Notes: generated by a model from the sequence alone, not told the origin. Shown: positions 17,957-27,336, numbered from the stretch's first letter. The stretch is DNA of 64,000 nucleotides from CAZSRX01 sp964609675 [NCBI: uncultured Bacteroidota bacterium] (GCA_964609675.1 CAZSRX010000018.1:12773-76772); one strand, 5' to 3'. Numbers and translations: made by a program.

Positions 17957-18505
17957 ATGGATTACAAAGTCAAAGCGGTGATGCTGGATGCGCAGGACGT
18001 ACAGCGCGTTATTGTACGTATCGCTCATGAAATCATTGAAAAAAATCACGGCTGTAAAAATCTGGCGCTAATAGGCATGCGGACGCGCGGCGAATATATT
18101 GCCCGCCGGATTGCGGATAAGATAGCCGAAATCGAGAATGTCCGGGTAGACCTGGGTATACTTGACGTCAGCTTCTACCGCGACGACTGGAGGATGCGGC
18201 TGAAACAACCTGTAGTACAGACCAGCGATATTCCGTTTGATATTACCGAAAAAACCATTGTACTCGTTGATGACGTGCTGTACACCGGCCGTACCGTTCG
18301 TGCGGCGCTCAGCGAAATCATGGATTTCGGAAGACCGGCCAAGGTCGAACTGGCGGTGCTGGTCGACCGCGGTCACCGCGAATTACCCATACAGCCCGAT
18401 TATACCGGCAAGCAGATCACCACATCTATTGACGAAGAAATCCGTGTCCGGCTGACCGAAGTCGACGGCGCCGACGAAGTCCTGCTGGTGCAGGTAAATC
18501 AGTAA
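17957..18505 (+). CDS. pyrR: PyrR, pyrimidine regulator / uracil phosphoribosyltransferase
   Basis: 182-residue type I phosphoribosyltransferase fold. PyrR proteins bind pyr mRNA in a UMP-dependent way to attenuate pyrimidine genes and also have weak uracil phosphoribosyltransferase activity. The PRPP loop is TIVLVDDVLYTGRT (100-113); MRTRGEYIARR (41-51) and DVSFYRDD (70-77) are family typical. No pyr genes adjoin, unlike in Bacillus, so it may act in trans or mainly as an enzyme. The ribosome binding site is weak. It converges on the response regulator with 12 bp between the stops. Confidence 0.93.
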   Translation: MDYKVKAVMLDAQDVQRVIVRIAHEIIEKNHGCKNLALIGMRTRGEYIARRIADKIAEIENVRVDLGILDVSFYRDDWRMRLKQPVVQTSDIPFDITEKTIVLVDDVLYTGRTVRAALSEIMDFGRPAKVELAVLVDRGHRELPIQPDYTGKQITTSIDEEIRVRLTEVDGADEVLLVQVNQ

Positions 18506-18517
18506 ATCCGGGCGCGC

Positions 18518-18931
18518 TCAGGCAACGGCAACTTTTGTCGGATTGGAATGATTGAGGAAAAGATCGTTTATCAGTTTATACAGATCGTTGATAGAATAAG
18601 GTTTTTCAATAAGCCGGGTATAAGGGTTCTCAAGAAAACGGGCCGCTTCAATCATGGAGCCGGAAGTAAGTATTACCGGCCGTTCGGCGCCGTATCGTTC
18701 GCGTATTTTCTGCGTAAGTTCGATACCGCTCATTTGCGGCATCATGACGTCCGTTATAACGAGATCAATGGACTGTTGCTGAAGTATTTCCAGTGCGGCC
18801 ATGCCGTTTTCGACCGTAATCACCTCATAGTTGGCCATCTCAAGGATTTCACAGAGCATCGTCCGCATGGGTGGGTCATCATCCACAACGAGTAATTTTT
18901 TCCTTATGTGATTCGGCTTTTTCTTAGTCAT
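18518..18931 (-). CDS. Single-domain response regulator
   Basis: 137 residues, a CheY-type receiver with no output domain. Acidic pocket DDD (17-19), phosphoacceptor Asp61 in LVITDVMMP, the switch residue in VILTSGS (about 86-92) and the conserved Lys in EKPYS. The short basic N-terminus (KKKPNHIRKK) is extra. No kinase is adjacent; the nearest is the cNMP-domain kinase at 39.2-40.4 kb, a possible but unproven partner. Two A/T-only repeats lie upstream at 19010-19044. Confidence 0.92.
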   Translation of the reverse strand: MTKKKPNHIRKKLLVVDDDPPMRTMLCEILEMANYEVITVENGMAALEILQQQSIDLVITDVMMPQMSGIELTQKIRERYGAERPVILTSGSMIEAARFLENPYTRLIEKPYSINDLYKLINDLFLNHSNPTKVAVA

Positions 18932-19009
18932 CGGTTACTCAACGTGCGCGGGCTTTAGATCCGCAAAAGCAACGGTATCTCCTTTTTGTACTTGCTAAGC
19001 GCTGATTTA

Positions 19010-19044
19010 GTTAAAATTTTAATTCAACAGACTAAAATTTTAAC
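19010..19044. repeat. Paired TTAAAATTTTAA repeats / inverted repeat
   Basis: GTTAAAATTTTA (19010-19021) and TAAAATTTTAAC (19033-19044) are perfect inverted copies, each nearly self-palindromic, with copies 21 bp apart. They lie between the stop of the Asp-box protein gene and the response-regulator start, about 80-110 bp upstream of the latter. Operator or weak A/T hairpin terminator are both possible. Confidence 0.5.
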
Positions 19045-19098
19045 GTATTCAATTTATTATATTCCACTTAAGTATCAATATTTTTTATCAAATTAAGA

Positions 19099-21657
19099 TT
19101 ATCGTATCAATACCATCTTCCTGGATTGTACGATGTTGCCCGTTGCGAGACGGTAAATATAAATACCTGAACGAACGGCTTTTCCTTTATTGTCGGTGCC
19201 GTCCCAATAGGACGTGTGTTCTCCGGCCAATTGTTTACCTTTGACCAGCGTCCGCACTTCCTGACCGAGCAGATTATAAATCTTCAGCGAAACCTCACTG
19301 CTTACCGCTAACTGATAACTGATAACTGTAGAGGGATTAAAAGGATTCGGATAATTCTGATTTAACAGGGTTTTTGTCGGTAAAGAAGGTATGTCATTAA
19401 TACTGATTACAGGAAGCGACGTTTCCCATAAACCCCGTCCATACGTGGCGGCCCGCAGTTTATGAGCCGTCGGATGAACCTCAAGTTCATTCACAATCAC
19501 ATTGGGCAATCCCTGATCATAGGTTTCCCAGGTTGCACCTCCGTCGGAAGAATGGAAAACGCCGAGGTCAGAACCGATATACACGTGATTACTGTCATTT
19601 GGGTGTACCGTTACGCAATTGAAAGGAATATTAGGCAAACCGGCAGAAATATTAGTCCATGTGCTTCCGGCATTGTTGGATTTAAATACCTTTTGACCAG
19701 CCGTATAGCCGGATTTGGTCATCCACAAGACAGACGGATTTTTTGGATTTACGGAAAGGTAACTTATCGTTGCGCCGACATATAGCGTGTCCCATTTAGC
19801 GCCGCCGTTCGTTGTTCGGTAAAGATATGTGGAATTGGCGGCGTAAATATAATTGGAATTGCTGGGGGCTATGACCAGCGCCTCCATTTCTGTAGTTGAC
19901 AAAACATTGCTGATCGGGAACCACAGTGTTCCCTGATTGGTGGTTTTGTATATGCGTGTGGTAGCTTTATAAAGTATCTGATTACTGTCCGGATGAATGA
20001 TAAACGGGGTGACCCAGGCGCCATCTTCCAGCACGCCATCATTGATAGCCGTCCATGTGCTTCCTCCGTTCAGAGTGCGTTCCATATCGCCGTAATAATA
20101 CTCACCATACGCGATATTGGAATTGGTATAGTCCACCAGAGCTTCCATGCCGTCGCCGCCGAGAACATTCGTCCAAACGCCATTATTGTACCGATCCGAA
20201 CCATTGTCCTGGGAACCGCCGTAGACGATATTTTCGTTGGTGCGGGATAATCCGATACGGTAAAACTGGTGAATTCCCAATCCGTGGCTCAGGTCAGACC
20301 ATGTGACGCCGCCGTTTTCGGTTTTATTGATACCGCCGTCATGTCCGGCCCAGAGTATCGTAGTGCCGGGCTGGTATTCAAAGGCGTGCTGATCCGCATG
20401 TACATAGGGCTTGCCGCCGCCGCCGTACCAGTGGGCATTAAGCGTCCAGGTAACGCCGCCATTGGTCGATTTCCAGATGTTGACCCCTCCTACATACACG
20501 GTTAAACTGTCTGTAGGCTGAGCGGCGGTTACCAGATCATACCAACCCTGCCCGCCGGCATCGCCACCATTTGTATTCCATCCCAATAAATTAGGCGATG
20601 TCGATTGCGGTATCCATGTATTAGCGGTATCACGGGAAATGTAAAATCCTTTAAAACCATAATCGGTATTGTTGCATATTAAGGCATAAATATAGCTGGG
20701 CGCGGATGGGGTTACGGCTATGGCGATACGATAGATACCGTTGGTAGGTAAACCCGAATTACTCAAAAACCAGGATTGTCCGGCATTGGTAGACTTATAA
20801 ACCGATGTTCCTAAAGCCGCATACCATATATTGGCATCTCCCGGAAACATTTCGATGTCATAGTAACTTCCGCTACTTGCCTGAGACCATGATAATCCAC
20901 CGTCTGTAGTACGTTGTAAACCGCTGGATGTTGCGGCCATAAGGATACGATTGTTGATGGGATGCATCACTATTTTTCTGATGCGGCGTCCGTTGTTTAC
21001 CGAATAACTTAATCCGGTGGTGAACCAATGCACGCCACCGTTAGTGGATTTTAAAACGCCGATGGAATACGTATCGCCGGCGTCGCCGTCACCGGTGGCC
21101 ACATACATGGTATCCGGATTCTGATGATCAATCACAATAGATGAAATGCCCAGATTCGGCAAATCATCCCAGCTGTTGCTCCAGGTGGCGCCGCCGTTTA
21201 CCGACTTCCAAAGGCCGCCGCTGGGAGAGCCAACCCAGATAATATTCGGATCGTTCGGATTGAAAGCGATACAATTAACGCGTCCCGCTCCGCCGCCGGA
21301 AGGATAGGACGTCTCAGGACCTAAATTGACCCACGATACAGAGGAATTTTGTCTGGCTTTTGAAAAACGCGCTTTTTTTTCATCCCAGCCTTTCCACAGA
21401 AGAGTAGGGTCAAGGTAACCGTCCTGATTGACCCGGGATTTCATAAACCATTCCCACCGCTTAAAAGGCTTCCAGCCCTTACCTTTAATGACTGAAGAGG
21501 CTTTAATGTTTTTGCCGGCCCAATATTCGTTGAAGGCTTTTTGCGCCTCAAAGAAACTGGATTGGTTATCGCTCATTTTTTCCGCCCAGTTTTGAGCCTT
21601 TAATCCGTTAAGACTTAAAGTAATCAACACGGCTGCAAAAATAGATATACTTTTCAT
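19099..21657 (-). CDS. Secreted Asp-box (sortilin/BNR-type) propeller protein with Por-type sorting domain
   Basis: 852-residue secreted protein. A signal peptide (1-21, ending LNGLKAQ) is followed by a short linker, then a long VPS10/BNR-like beta-propeller built from repeated Asp boxes of the form STNGGxTW or KSVNGGATW (about ten copies between residues 140 and 740). It ends in an 85-residue Por/FlgD-type sorting domain (NQNYPNPFNPST, then GIYIYRL and RKMVLIR). No sialidase catalytic set is evident, so enzymatic activity is doubtful; adhesion or binding is as likely. The ATG at 21657 with AAGGA upstream is chosen over 21675. A sister sorting-domain gene lies 40 bp upstream in the same direction. 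Confidence 0.85.
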   Translation of the reverse strand: MKSISIFAAVLITLSLNGLKAQNWAEKMSDNQSSFFEAQKAFNEYWAGKNIKASSVIKGKGWKPFKRWEWFMKSRVNQDGYLDPTLLWKGWDEKKARFSKARQNSSVSWVNLGPETSYPSGGGAGRVNCIAFNPNDPNIIWVGSPSGGLWKSVNGGATWSNSWDDLPNLGISSIVIDHQNPDTMYVATGDGDAGDTYSIGVLKSTNGGVHWFTTGLSYSVNNGRRIRKIVMHPINNRILMAATSSGLQRTTDGGLSWSQASSGSYYDIEMFPGDANIWYAALGTSVYKSTNAGQSWFLSNSGLPTNGIYRIAIAVTPSAPSYIYALICNNTDYGFKGFYISRDTANTWIPQSTSPNLLGWNTNGGDAGGQGWYDLVTAAQPTDSLTVYVGGVNIWKSTNGGVTWTLNAHWYGGGGKPYVHADQHAFEYQPGTTILWAGHDGGINKTENGGVTWSDLSHGLGIHQFYRIGLSRTNENIVYGGSQDNGSDRYNNGVWTNVLGGDGMEALVDYTNSNIAYGEYYYGDMERTLNGGSTWTAINDGVLEDGAWVTPFIIHPDSNQILYKATTRIYKTTNQGTLWFPISNVLSTTEMEALVIAPSNSNYIYAANSTYLYRTTNGGAKWDTLYVGATISYLSVNPKNPSVLWMTKSGYTAGQKVFKSNNAGSTWTNISAGLPNIPFNCVTVHPNDSNHVYIGSDLGVFHSSDGGATWETYDQGLPNVIVNELEVHPTAHKLRAATYGRGLWETSLPVISINDIPSLPTKTLLNQNYPNPFNPSTVISYQLAVSSEVSLKIYNLLGQEVRTLVKGKQLAGEHTSYWDGTDNKGKAVRSGIYIYRLATGNIVQSRKMVLIR
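19294..19328 (-). repeat. Five-unit heptanucleotide repeat inside the sorting-domain coding region
   Basis: Plus-strand units CTCACTG, CTTACCG, CTAACTG, ATAACTG, ATAACTG: five consecutive 7-mers. In frame they encode part of VISYQLAVSSEV. The surrounding 114 bp (19247-19360) match 21845-21958 with about 8 mismatches by hand count. Confidence 0.8.
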
Positions 21658-21696
21658 GACAAATCCTTTTTTCAAGGTTATATTTTATTAAAAAAA

Positions 21697-24042
21697 CTAT
21701 CGCAAGAGCACCATCTTTTTTGACTGCACGGATTTACCGGCTGTCAGACGGTAAATATAAATTCCGGAACTGACCGCCAGCCCTTTGTTATCGTTGCCAT
21801 CCCAGAGGACAGAATATTCCCCGGCGGATTGACGGCTCTTAACAAGCGTCCGCACTTCCTGCCCGAGTAGATTATAAATTTTCAGCGAAACCTCACTGCT
21901 TACTGCTAACTGATAACTGATAACTGTAGAAGGGTTGAACGGATTCGGATAATTCTGATTCAGCATAAACGCATATATACCGATATTCGGCTCTCCGTCA
22001 ATTCCAATCACCGGCGGGAAGTACGCACGGCGGACGAGTGTTGAGTCTAATATAAAAGGATTTTTCTTGTTTTGCTGATAGGTGGCGATCAGATTATTTC
22101 GTGTTTCCTCAGCCGCATCAACGGGATCGTAATAATGCCACTGAAGAAGGACGTTTTTTTGAATATGGAAAAAATTTGGGTCTGCGGCATCACAAACTGA
22201 TTTATACATAGTATATATGTAAAAAACCGATCTAGCGGCATTTCCTTTGTGATCTTCACGAGGCTCAAATTTTACACCTCTTTGTTCTTCGCTATATAAA
22301 TTAATATTACTACTCGGTATAAAACCTGTTTGACCTAAACTGTCATTACCAATCCACCAATAATTACTGGGGCTATCAGCAATTTCGTCAAAAGGATAAT
22401 TTCCTCTATAGTTATTCGGCCACTCATTTGTTGGATATAAATGATGTAAATCACTAGTAGGTTGTTTAGCATAACCGAATTTATTCTGTGGATATGTGTG
22501 TTCACAATTAATTTTAGGTCGAGCCGCATTAGCCCAAGTTCTTGGATTCGGGTCATTATATGGTATATAAATTCGATAACCGCTATAAACACATGTTACG
22601 GAATCATTATGGTTATCTATTATTCCATACATTTTATCTCTTGCGCCGTCATAATCCAATGTGGTGCTGGTTTTATATGATGCCACTAATCGTGCCAGCA
22701 GACTGTCGCCGTACACGCCGGGAAAAATGATTTCCGTACCGGTTCCCGTGGTTTGCTGCGAGCCGGAAAGCGGGGAAACGGTCAGGTAATTAACGCTGTT
22801 GCCGCTTCCGTTATAAGAATATATTTTGTAAAAATAGGTTGTTCCCGGATTCAAGCCGGTCTGTTCGAACGATATGTTACTGCCGATATAAGCGACCGTC
22901 GCGTCGCCGACGGAGTTGCCCGCGGAATAAAACGTGCCGTCCAGCGGAATGCCGGTGGGGGATGAGCCCGTCTTGCGCAGGGCGATGTATCCGTCCGGCG
23001 AGCCGGCAGCGGCTGTATAGCTGATCGTGAAAGAAGTATTGGTGACATTTGAGAACGCCAGATTCGTGGGCTGTGCGGAGGGTTCATTAGCCGCGGTAGC
23101 GCCGCTCAGTGTCACTTCCCGCGAAACAGCATCGGCGGAAGAGAACGTCAGCGTGGCGGTATGCGATCCGACGGCGACCGGCAGATAGATTACCTTAAAA
23201 ACATACGGCGACGGCGTGGATGCGGTGATCGAGTCGGGAATCACCGTGAACAGCGACGCGTCCGAGCCTGAAATCTGCGCATACAAACCGCTGATCAGCG
23301 ATGAGTACAGTACATGTACGTGGTTGGTGTCCGGCACGCCGACCGTGGTGGAGAAATTCTGCGGCGATACGGGCTGATAAATGGTAGGGCCGGTGATTGC
23401 CGGAACGCCGGTGAGGGCAATGTCGTCGATACACCAGAATTCGGCAACATTATTGTTTTTTGCAACAATTTTTAATGCAACCGAAGCTGTGCCATCCGGA
23501 ATATTTATTCGTAAAGTTGCGTAATTATTGGTGCTGTCGCCTGTTTGTGGGGATGAAAAGAGAGCATGACTGCCTGTATTTGTCTGTGCCGTCAAAACGG
23601 CGTCATATCCCCAACGAGCGTTATTGGTGCCAAATCCCGTAATGGTAAGGTCCGACAATCCGGAAAAATCGGTTCCGTTGATTGCGCAAAAAACATTGAC
23701 GCTGTCTGATAATTCGGTTCCCTGGACATTGGATGTGGCGGGGGAAGATAATCGGATCGTAACGACAATGCTATCATAATTACTTATATCAAAAGTTTCC
23801 AAAATTAGGGAATCAGTTACATTACTGATTTGCCAGGATTTAACTCCGGTTCGAATTCTTTGGTTGGCGGGGTAATCGCTTGATCCGGTCGCCGTGGATA
23901 TTTTCCCCGATCCCGCGACTAATCCCCACGTATCGTTTCCGGATCCCTCAAATCCCTGAAAGGCGATTTGCGTAGTTTGCGGCATAAGCGGTATCGTGAC
24001 GATGAAAATCATCGCAAAAAGTATGGATATTGTTTTGTTCAT
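21697..24042 (-). CDS. Secreted modular endonuclease I with Por-type sorting domain
   Basis: 781-residue secreted nuclease. Signal peptide (1-20), an N-terminal discoidin- or choice-of-anchor-like beta domain (about 25-215), an Ig-like segment (about 220-315), a fibronectin-III-like segment (about 320-430), then an EndA/NucM-type endonuclease I domain with NCEHTYPQ (about 511-518), DLHHLYPT (about 531-538) and the R-N-R stretch after it, a beta-beta-alpha metal site that cuts DNA or RNA non-specifically. The C-terminus is a Por/FlgD sorting domain. The ATG at 24042 with AAAGGT upstream starts a proper signal peptide. The three parts of the gene differ strongly in G+C, suggesting module shuffling. 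Likely role: surface or extracellular nucleic-acid use. Confidence 0.85.
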   Translation of the reverse strand: MNKTISILFAMIFIVTIPLMPQTTQIAFQGFEGSGNDTWGLVAGSGKISTATGSSDYPANQRIRTGVKSWQISNVTDSLILETFDISNYDSIVVTIRLSSPATSNVQGTELSDSVNVFCAINGTDFSGLSDLTITGFGTNNARWGYDAVLTAQTNTGSHALFSSPQTGDSTNNYATLRINIPDGTASVALKIVAKNNNVAEFWCIDDIALTGVPAITGPTIYQPVSPQNFSTTVGVPDTNHVHVLYSSLISGLYAQISGSDASLFTVIPDSITASTPSPYVFKVIYLPVAVGSHTATLTFSSADAVSREVTLSGATAANEPSAQPTNLAFSNVTNTSFTISYTAAAGSPDGYIALRKTGSSPTGIPLDGTFYSAGNSVGDATVAYIGSNISFEQTGLNPGTTYFYKIYSYNGSGNSVNYLTVSPLSGSQQTTGTGTEIIFPGVYGDSLLARLVASYKTSTTLDYDGARDKMYGIIDNHNDSVTCVYSGYRIYIPYNDPNPRTWANAARPKINCEHTYPQNKFGYAKQPTSDLHHLYPTNEWPNNYRGNYPFDEIADSPSNYWWIGNDSLGQTGFIPSSNINLYSEEQRGVKFEPREDHKGNAARSVFYIYTMYKSVCDAADPNFFHIQKNVLLQWHYYDPVDAAEETRNNLIATYQQNKKNPFILDSTLVRRAYFPPVIGIDGEPNIGIYAFMLNQNYPNPFNPSTVISYQLAVSSEVSLKIYNLLGQEVRTLVKSRQSAGEYSVLWDGNDNKGLAVSSGIYIYRLTAGKSVQSKKMVLLR
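21892..21926 (-). repeat. Five-unit heptanucleotide repeat inside the sorting-domain coding region
   Basis: Plus-strand units CTCACTG, CTTACTG, CTAACTG, ATAACTG, ATAACTG. Same position and frame as the copy at 19294-19328, differing at one base. Confidence 0.8.
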
Positions 24043-24102
24043 AATATTAAACCTTTGTATAATACATTCAATCAAACTATTTATGATATATTTTAGTGAT
24101 TT

Positions 24103-24133
24103 TTTCACCAAATGAAAGAGATATTTCACCAAA
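24103..24133. promoter_or_regulatory. Direct repeats TTTCACCAAA spaced 21 bp
   Basis: Exact 10-bp copies at 24103-24112 and 24124-24133, two helical turns apart, in the region between the divergent endonuclease and GWxTD genes. This is the geometry expected for a regulator binding one face of the helix; no regulator is identified. Confidence 0.45.
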
Positions 24134-24221
24134 GAAAAAAGTTGTTTTGCCGTTATTTGTTTGCTTTTAATGTTGAGTGTTTTATATTTTTGCTAATGAA
24201 CATTATGTCAAAGGGGAATTT

Positions 24222-26393
24222 ATGAATATCCGAACCATCATATATTGTACGTTTATATTACTATTCAGTCATGCTATCATTGCGAACGGGCATGGAATCT
24301 TAGCCCAGCAGAAAAAAGTCAAAAAGACCAAGATTGACACGATGAATGTCGGGCAACTCAAACCATTTGTCGCCAACGAACTTAAAAACTACGCGGACAT
24401 GGCGGGTGGTCTCAAACTCCTGATGAAGTTGTTCGGTAACAATCTGACAGATTCCCGGAAGGCGATTGACCGGTATCATAAAGAAGCTGCTCCGGACAAG
24501 GAATCGCTCTACCTGGAAGGGATACTGTGCCGGTTTGAAAATAATTATGAACTCAGCGAACAGAAGTTTCGCGCCGTTATCGAACAGGATGAGCGGTTTT
24601 CCGGTTTCGGGTTTCCGAATGTCTGGATGCTGCTGGGCGATTTGTACAAGTCGACCGGTAAGCTGGAAAAAGCCATTGATGCCTATAAACAAGGCGCTTT
24701 GATGGATCTGGAAGACACCTGGCCGCTGATTGAGATAGCGAAAATATACATTGAAATGAACCGTCCGGAAGAAGCCAGCGAGGCGTTTTACGCCGGCCTT
24801 ACCGGCATACGGGATCAGGATAAATACGCTCGGCTATTCTCTGAAATCCGGGATATTGCCACGAAGAAGGAAAAAGAAAAATGGGACAGCTTGTCGCATT
24901 CCGCAGAACGCGCGGAATTCCTGAAAGTTTTCTGGATGCGGCGCGATCCCAATCCCCTGGACAAGGAAAATCAGAGGTTGGTTGAACATTACCGGCGGTT
25001 GAGTTATGCCCAACAGACCTATTCCAAACCGATGGCGCCCTATTATGACGAGCGCGGATTGGTGTATATTAACCTGGGCAAACCCGACGCGGTTTATATC
25101 GGCAAATCCGGCGTCAATATCCGGGATAATGAAACATGGGTGTATAATTCGATACAGGCCGGCCTGAATATTGATTTTGTAAATATGGGCGGTTCCTATG
25201 TTATGCGTCCGCTGCTCGATGCCGTCCAGAACTCGGCCACGCTTCCCGAAATTATCAATATGTTCGATGAACGCTCGATGATACATCCGTATTACGCCAA
25301 GATGAAAATGAAAATTCAGGCCCAGGCCGATGTTGAAAAAGCCCGCGCCGATGAAGCCATGTATTATGCCGACCAGAACAACATTTACTCGCTTCTGGCG
25401 GCCGCCACGATGATGCAAAACTCCCAATACGGCTATAAGATGCTTGGGCACAATGAATACCGGCAGGATAATGTGGATAATGAACTGTACGCCGGCGGCA
25501 ACCAGCGCTTTGAATTTGATTTCGGCGCGCCGCACCTGCCGATTAATTTCAACGTGGCTTCATTCCGAAGCGGCGCCGGCGCCTCCCGGCTGGAGTTTTA
25601 TTATACCGTGCCGTTCAAGGAAATGGTTTTTGCCCAGCACATTACCAAACCGGGGTATTTTAATTCCACGCTAAAACTGAAATTGAAAGTTTTTGACCTG
25701 AAATTTAACGAAATAAAATATTTTGAATCGCAATATCCGGTCCTCGCCAGTGAGAAGGAGAAAGAAACGCTGTATTTCCTTGACCAGATTGTCTTTGACA
25801 GCCTCCAGCCGGGCCGCTACAATCTGGCGCTTGAAATACGCAATAATGAAAATGATAAAGTCGGCATCTATCAGTTTACCGTCAACGTGAAGGATTATTC
25901 CCCGGACAGCCTGAGCCTCAGCCATATCGAAATCGCGCAATATGTCGAAACCACGCTCAGCAAAGACAAATACGTGAAACCCAAATCCACCATGCGCGTT
26001 GTGCCCAATCCTGCGGCCGGGTTGGTGAAAACGAAGCCGCTGACAATATACTATGAAATTTATAACCTCTCGCTGAACAATGAAGGTAAAACCTCCTATC
26101 AGGTGAGTTATTCCATTAAAATGGCTGAATCGAACCAGTCTTTCCTGAGTACGATATCCGGACTCTTTTCTTCCGCTGATCGGTCGGGCACCTCTACGGT
26201 CACGGCCAAGGAAGGAAAATCACGCCATGAAAAAGAATACATCGCTTTTGATATCAGTGAATTGCCCGAAGGCATTGCCACTTTGGAAGTCAAAGTGAAA
26301 GACCTGAATACTCAAAAAGAATCCTCCTCCCTGATTAATTTAACCATTATCAACGAGGATAAAAGCAAACAGGATACAACCAAAAAGAATTAA
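24222..26393 (+). CDS. GWxTD domain-containing exported protein
   Basis: 723 residues with a signal peptide (about 1-27). A TPR-like helical region (about 60-200) leads into the GWxTD domain, recognisable by EFLKVFWMRRDPNPL and by DERGLVYINLGKPDAVYIG; the name-giving GWxTD motif itself has drifted to PYYDERG. A beta-rich C-terminal half follows. GWxTD proteins are frequent in Acidobacteriota, Gemmatimonadota and FCB lineages; no biochemical function is established. AAAGGGGA sits at a good distance before the ATG at 24222. The next gene starts 3 bp after the stop, so the pair is cotranscribed. Confidence 0.85.
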   Translation: MNIRTIIYCTFILLFSHAIIANGHGILAQQKKVKKTKIDTMNVGQLKPFVANELKNYADMAGGLKLLMKLFGNNLTDSRKAIDRYHKEAAPDKESLYLEGILCRFENNYELSEQKFRAVIEQDERFSGFGFPNVWMLLGDLYKSTGKLEKAIDAYKQGALMDLEDTWPLIEIAKIYIEMNRPEEASEAFYAGLTGIRDQDKYARLFSEIRDIATKKEKEKWDSLSHSAERAEFLKVFWMRRDPNPLDKENQRLVEHYRRLSYAQQTYSKPMAPYYDERGLVYINLGKPDAVYIGKSGVNIRDNETWVYNSIQAGLNIDFVNMGGSYVMRPLLDAVQNSATLPEIINMFDERSMIHPYYAKMKMKIQAQADVEKARADEAMYYADQNNIYSLLAAATMMQNSQYGYKMLGHNEYRQDNVDNELYAGGNQRFEFDFGAPHLPINFNVASFRSGAGASRLEFYYTVPFKEMVFAQHITKPGYFNSTLKLKLKVFDLKFNEIKYFESQYPVLASEKEKETLYFLDQIVFDSLQPGRYNLALEIRNNENDKVGIYQFTVNVKDYSPDSLSLSHIEIAQYVETTLSKDKYVKPKSTMRVVPNPAAGLVKTKPLTIYYEIYNLSLNNEGKTSYQVSYSIKMAESNQSFLSTISGLFSSADRSGTSTVTAKEGKSRHEKEYIAFDISELPEGIATLEVKVKDLNTQKESSSLINLTIINEDKSKQDTTKKN

Positions 26394-26396
26394 TGC

Positions 26397-27317
26397 ATGA
26401 TACGAACAATCGTTTTATTTTTCACTCTCGTCCTGGTACCTTTGCGACTACGAGCCGCCACGGACAGTTTGGTATGTCTTGTGGTAAAAAACAATCCTAC
26501 GAAATTCAGTTTAACATCCATTCAAACGTCTATGCCGAACGCAAGCGGTACGGTTCATAAAAAATCGGCGGCACGGGCGTTCGGTCTATCGTTGCTGGTA
26601 CCGGGAGCGGGGCAGTTCTATGCCCAGAAGGGGAACGAAAGCCTGATCAAAGGAAGCCTGATGACCAGCCTTGATTTGACCAGCTGGATCATTTATTTTC
26701 ATAACCGGGCGCTGGGAGATAAGTTTGTCCGTAAATTTGAAAATTACGCGAACCGGAACTGGAATATTGACCGTTATCTCGCTTTTTTGGAGGATCAGTG
26801 CGGCTATGATTCCGGTTATCTGGGACGCATGATACCCGGATCGCAGGCCTATCAGAATCCAGGCATTGACAGGGAAAAGCTGAGGGTTGCGGAAAATCTG
26901 TTTGCGTCAAAAACCGGTGTAGCCGTGCATCATCTCTTTGAAACCGGAAAACAGCAGTATTATGAAATGATTTACAAATATCCGGAACAATTTGCGCTGG
27001 GCTGGTCGGACGCCGGGCCGGGTATTGATTCCTTATATCCCCGGTATGTGCCATCGCCCACCGGCTATAACCGCAAAACCCTGACATCGGCCATGTCCGC
27101 CTATCGTAATATGAGAAACAAAAGCAACAATTATTACGATGTGGCCCAGAAAATGACCGGACTCATGCTTGTCAACCGTTTCTTGAGCGGGCTTGACGCG
27201 GTATGGACCACCAAACGGAAAAATGCGGAAGCATCGCAATCAATGGGACTGCGAATTTATCCTTTGATGTATAATCAAAAAATCGTATATTTGCCGTCAT
27301 TGATATATCAATTTTAA
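26397..27317 (+). CDS. Exported protein with DUF5683-like hydrophobic domain
   Basis: 306 residues. Signal peptide (about 1-20), then [21 protein letters not shown] (60-79) followed by a second hydrophobic stretch [11 protein letters not shown]: the two-helix pattern of DUF5683-like proteins. The rest is helical and polar. Function unknown. It directly follows the GWxTD gene and precedes ribH by 19 bp; cotranscription with the GWxTD gene suggests an envelope role. Confidence 0.65.
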   Translation: MIRTIVLFFTLVLVPLRLRAATDSLVCLVVKNNPTKFSLTSIQTSMPNASGTVHKKSAARAFGLSLLVPGAGQFYAQKGNESLIKGSLMTSLDLTSWIIYFHNRALGDKFVRKFENYANRNWNIDRYLAFLEDQCGYDSGYLGRMIPGSQAYQNPGIDREKLRVAENLFASKTGVAVHHLFETGKQQYYEMIYKYPEQFALGWSDAGPGIDSLYPRYVPSPTGYNRKTLTSAMSAYRNMRNKSNNYYDVAQKMTGLMLVNRFLSGLDAVWTTKRKNAEASQSMGLRIYPLMYNQKIVYLPSLIYQF

Positions 27318-27336
27318 AAAACAAACAGGAAACATT

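Noticed and set aside
19294-21926. Heptad arrays considered as a CRISPR or integration hot spot
   Set aside because: Units are 7 bp with no spacers, inside coding frames; no cas or integrase genes nearby.
24834-25535. Open frame of 233 codons antisense to the GWxTD gene
   Set aside because: Shadow of a well-supported gene, with unusual Ile/Phe/His content and no start signal.
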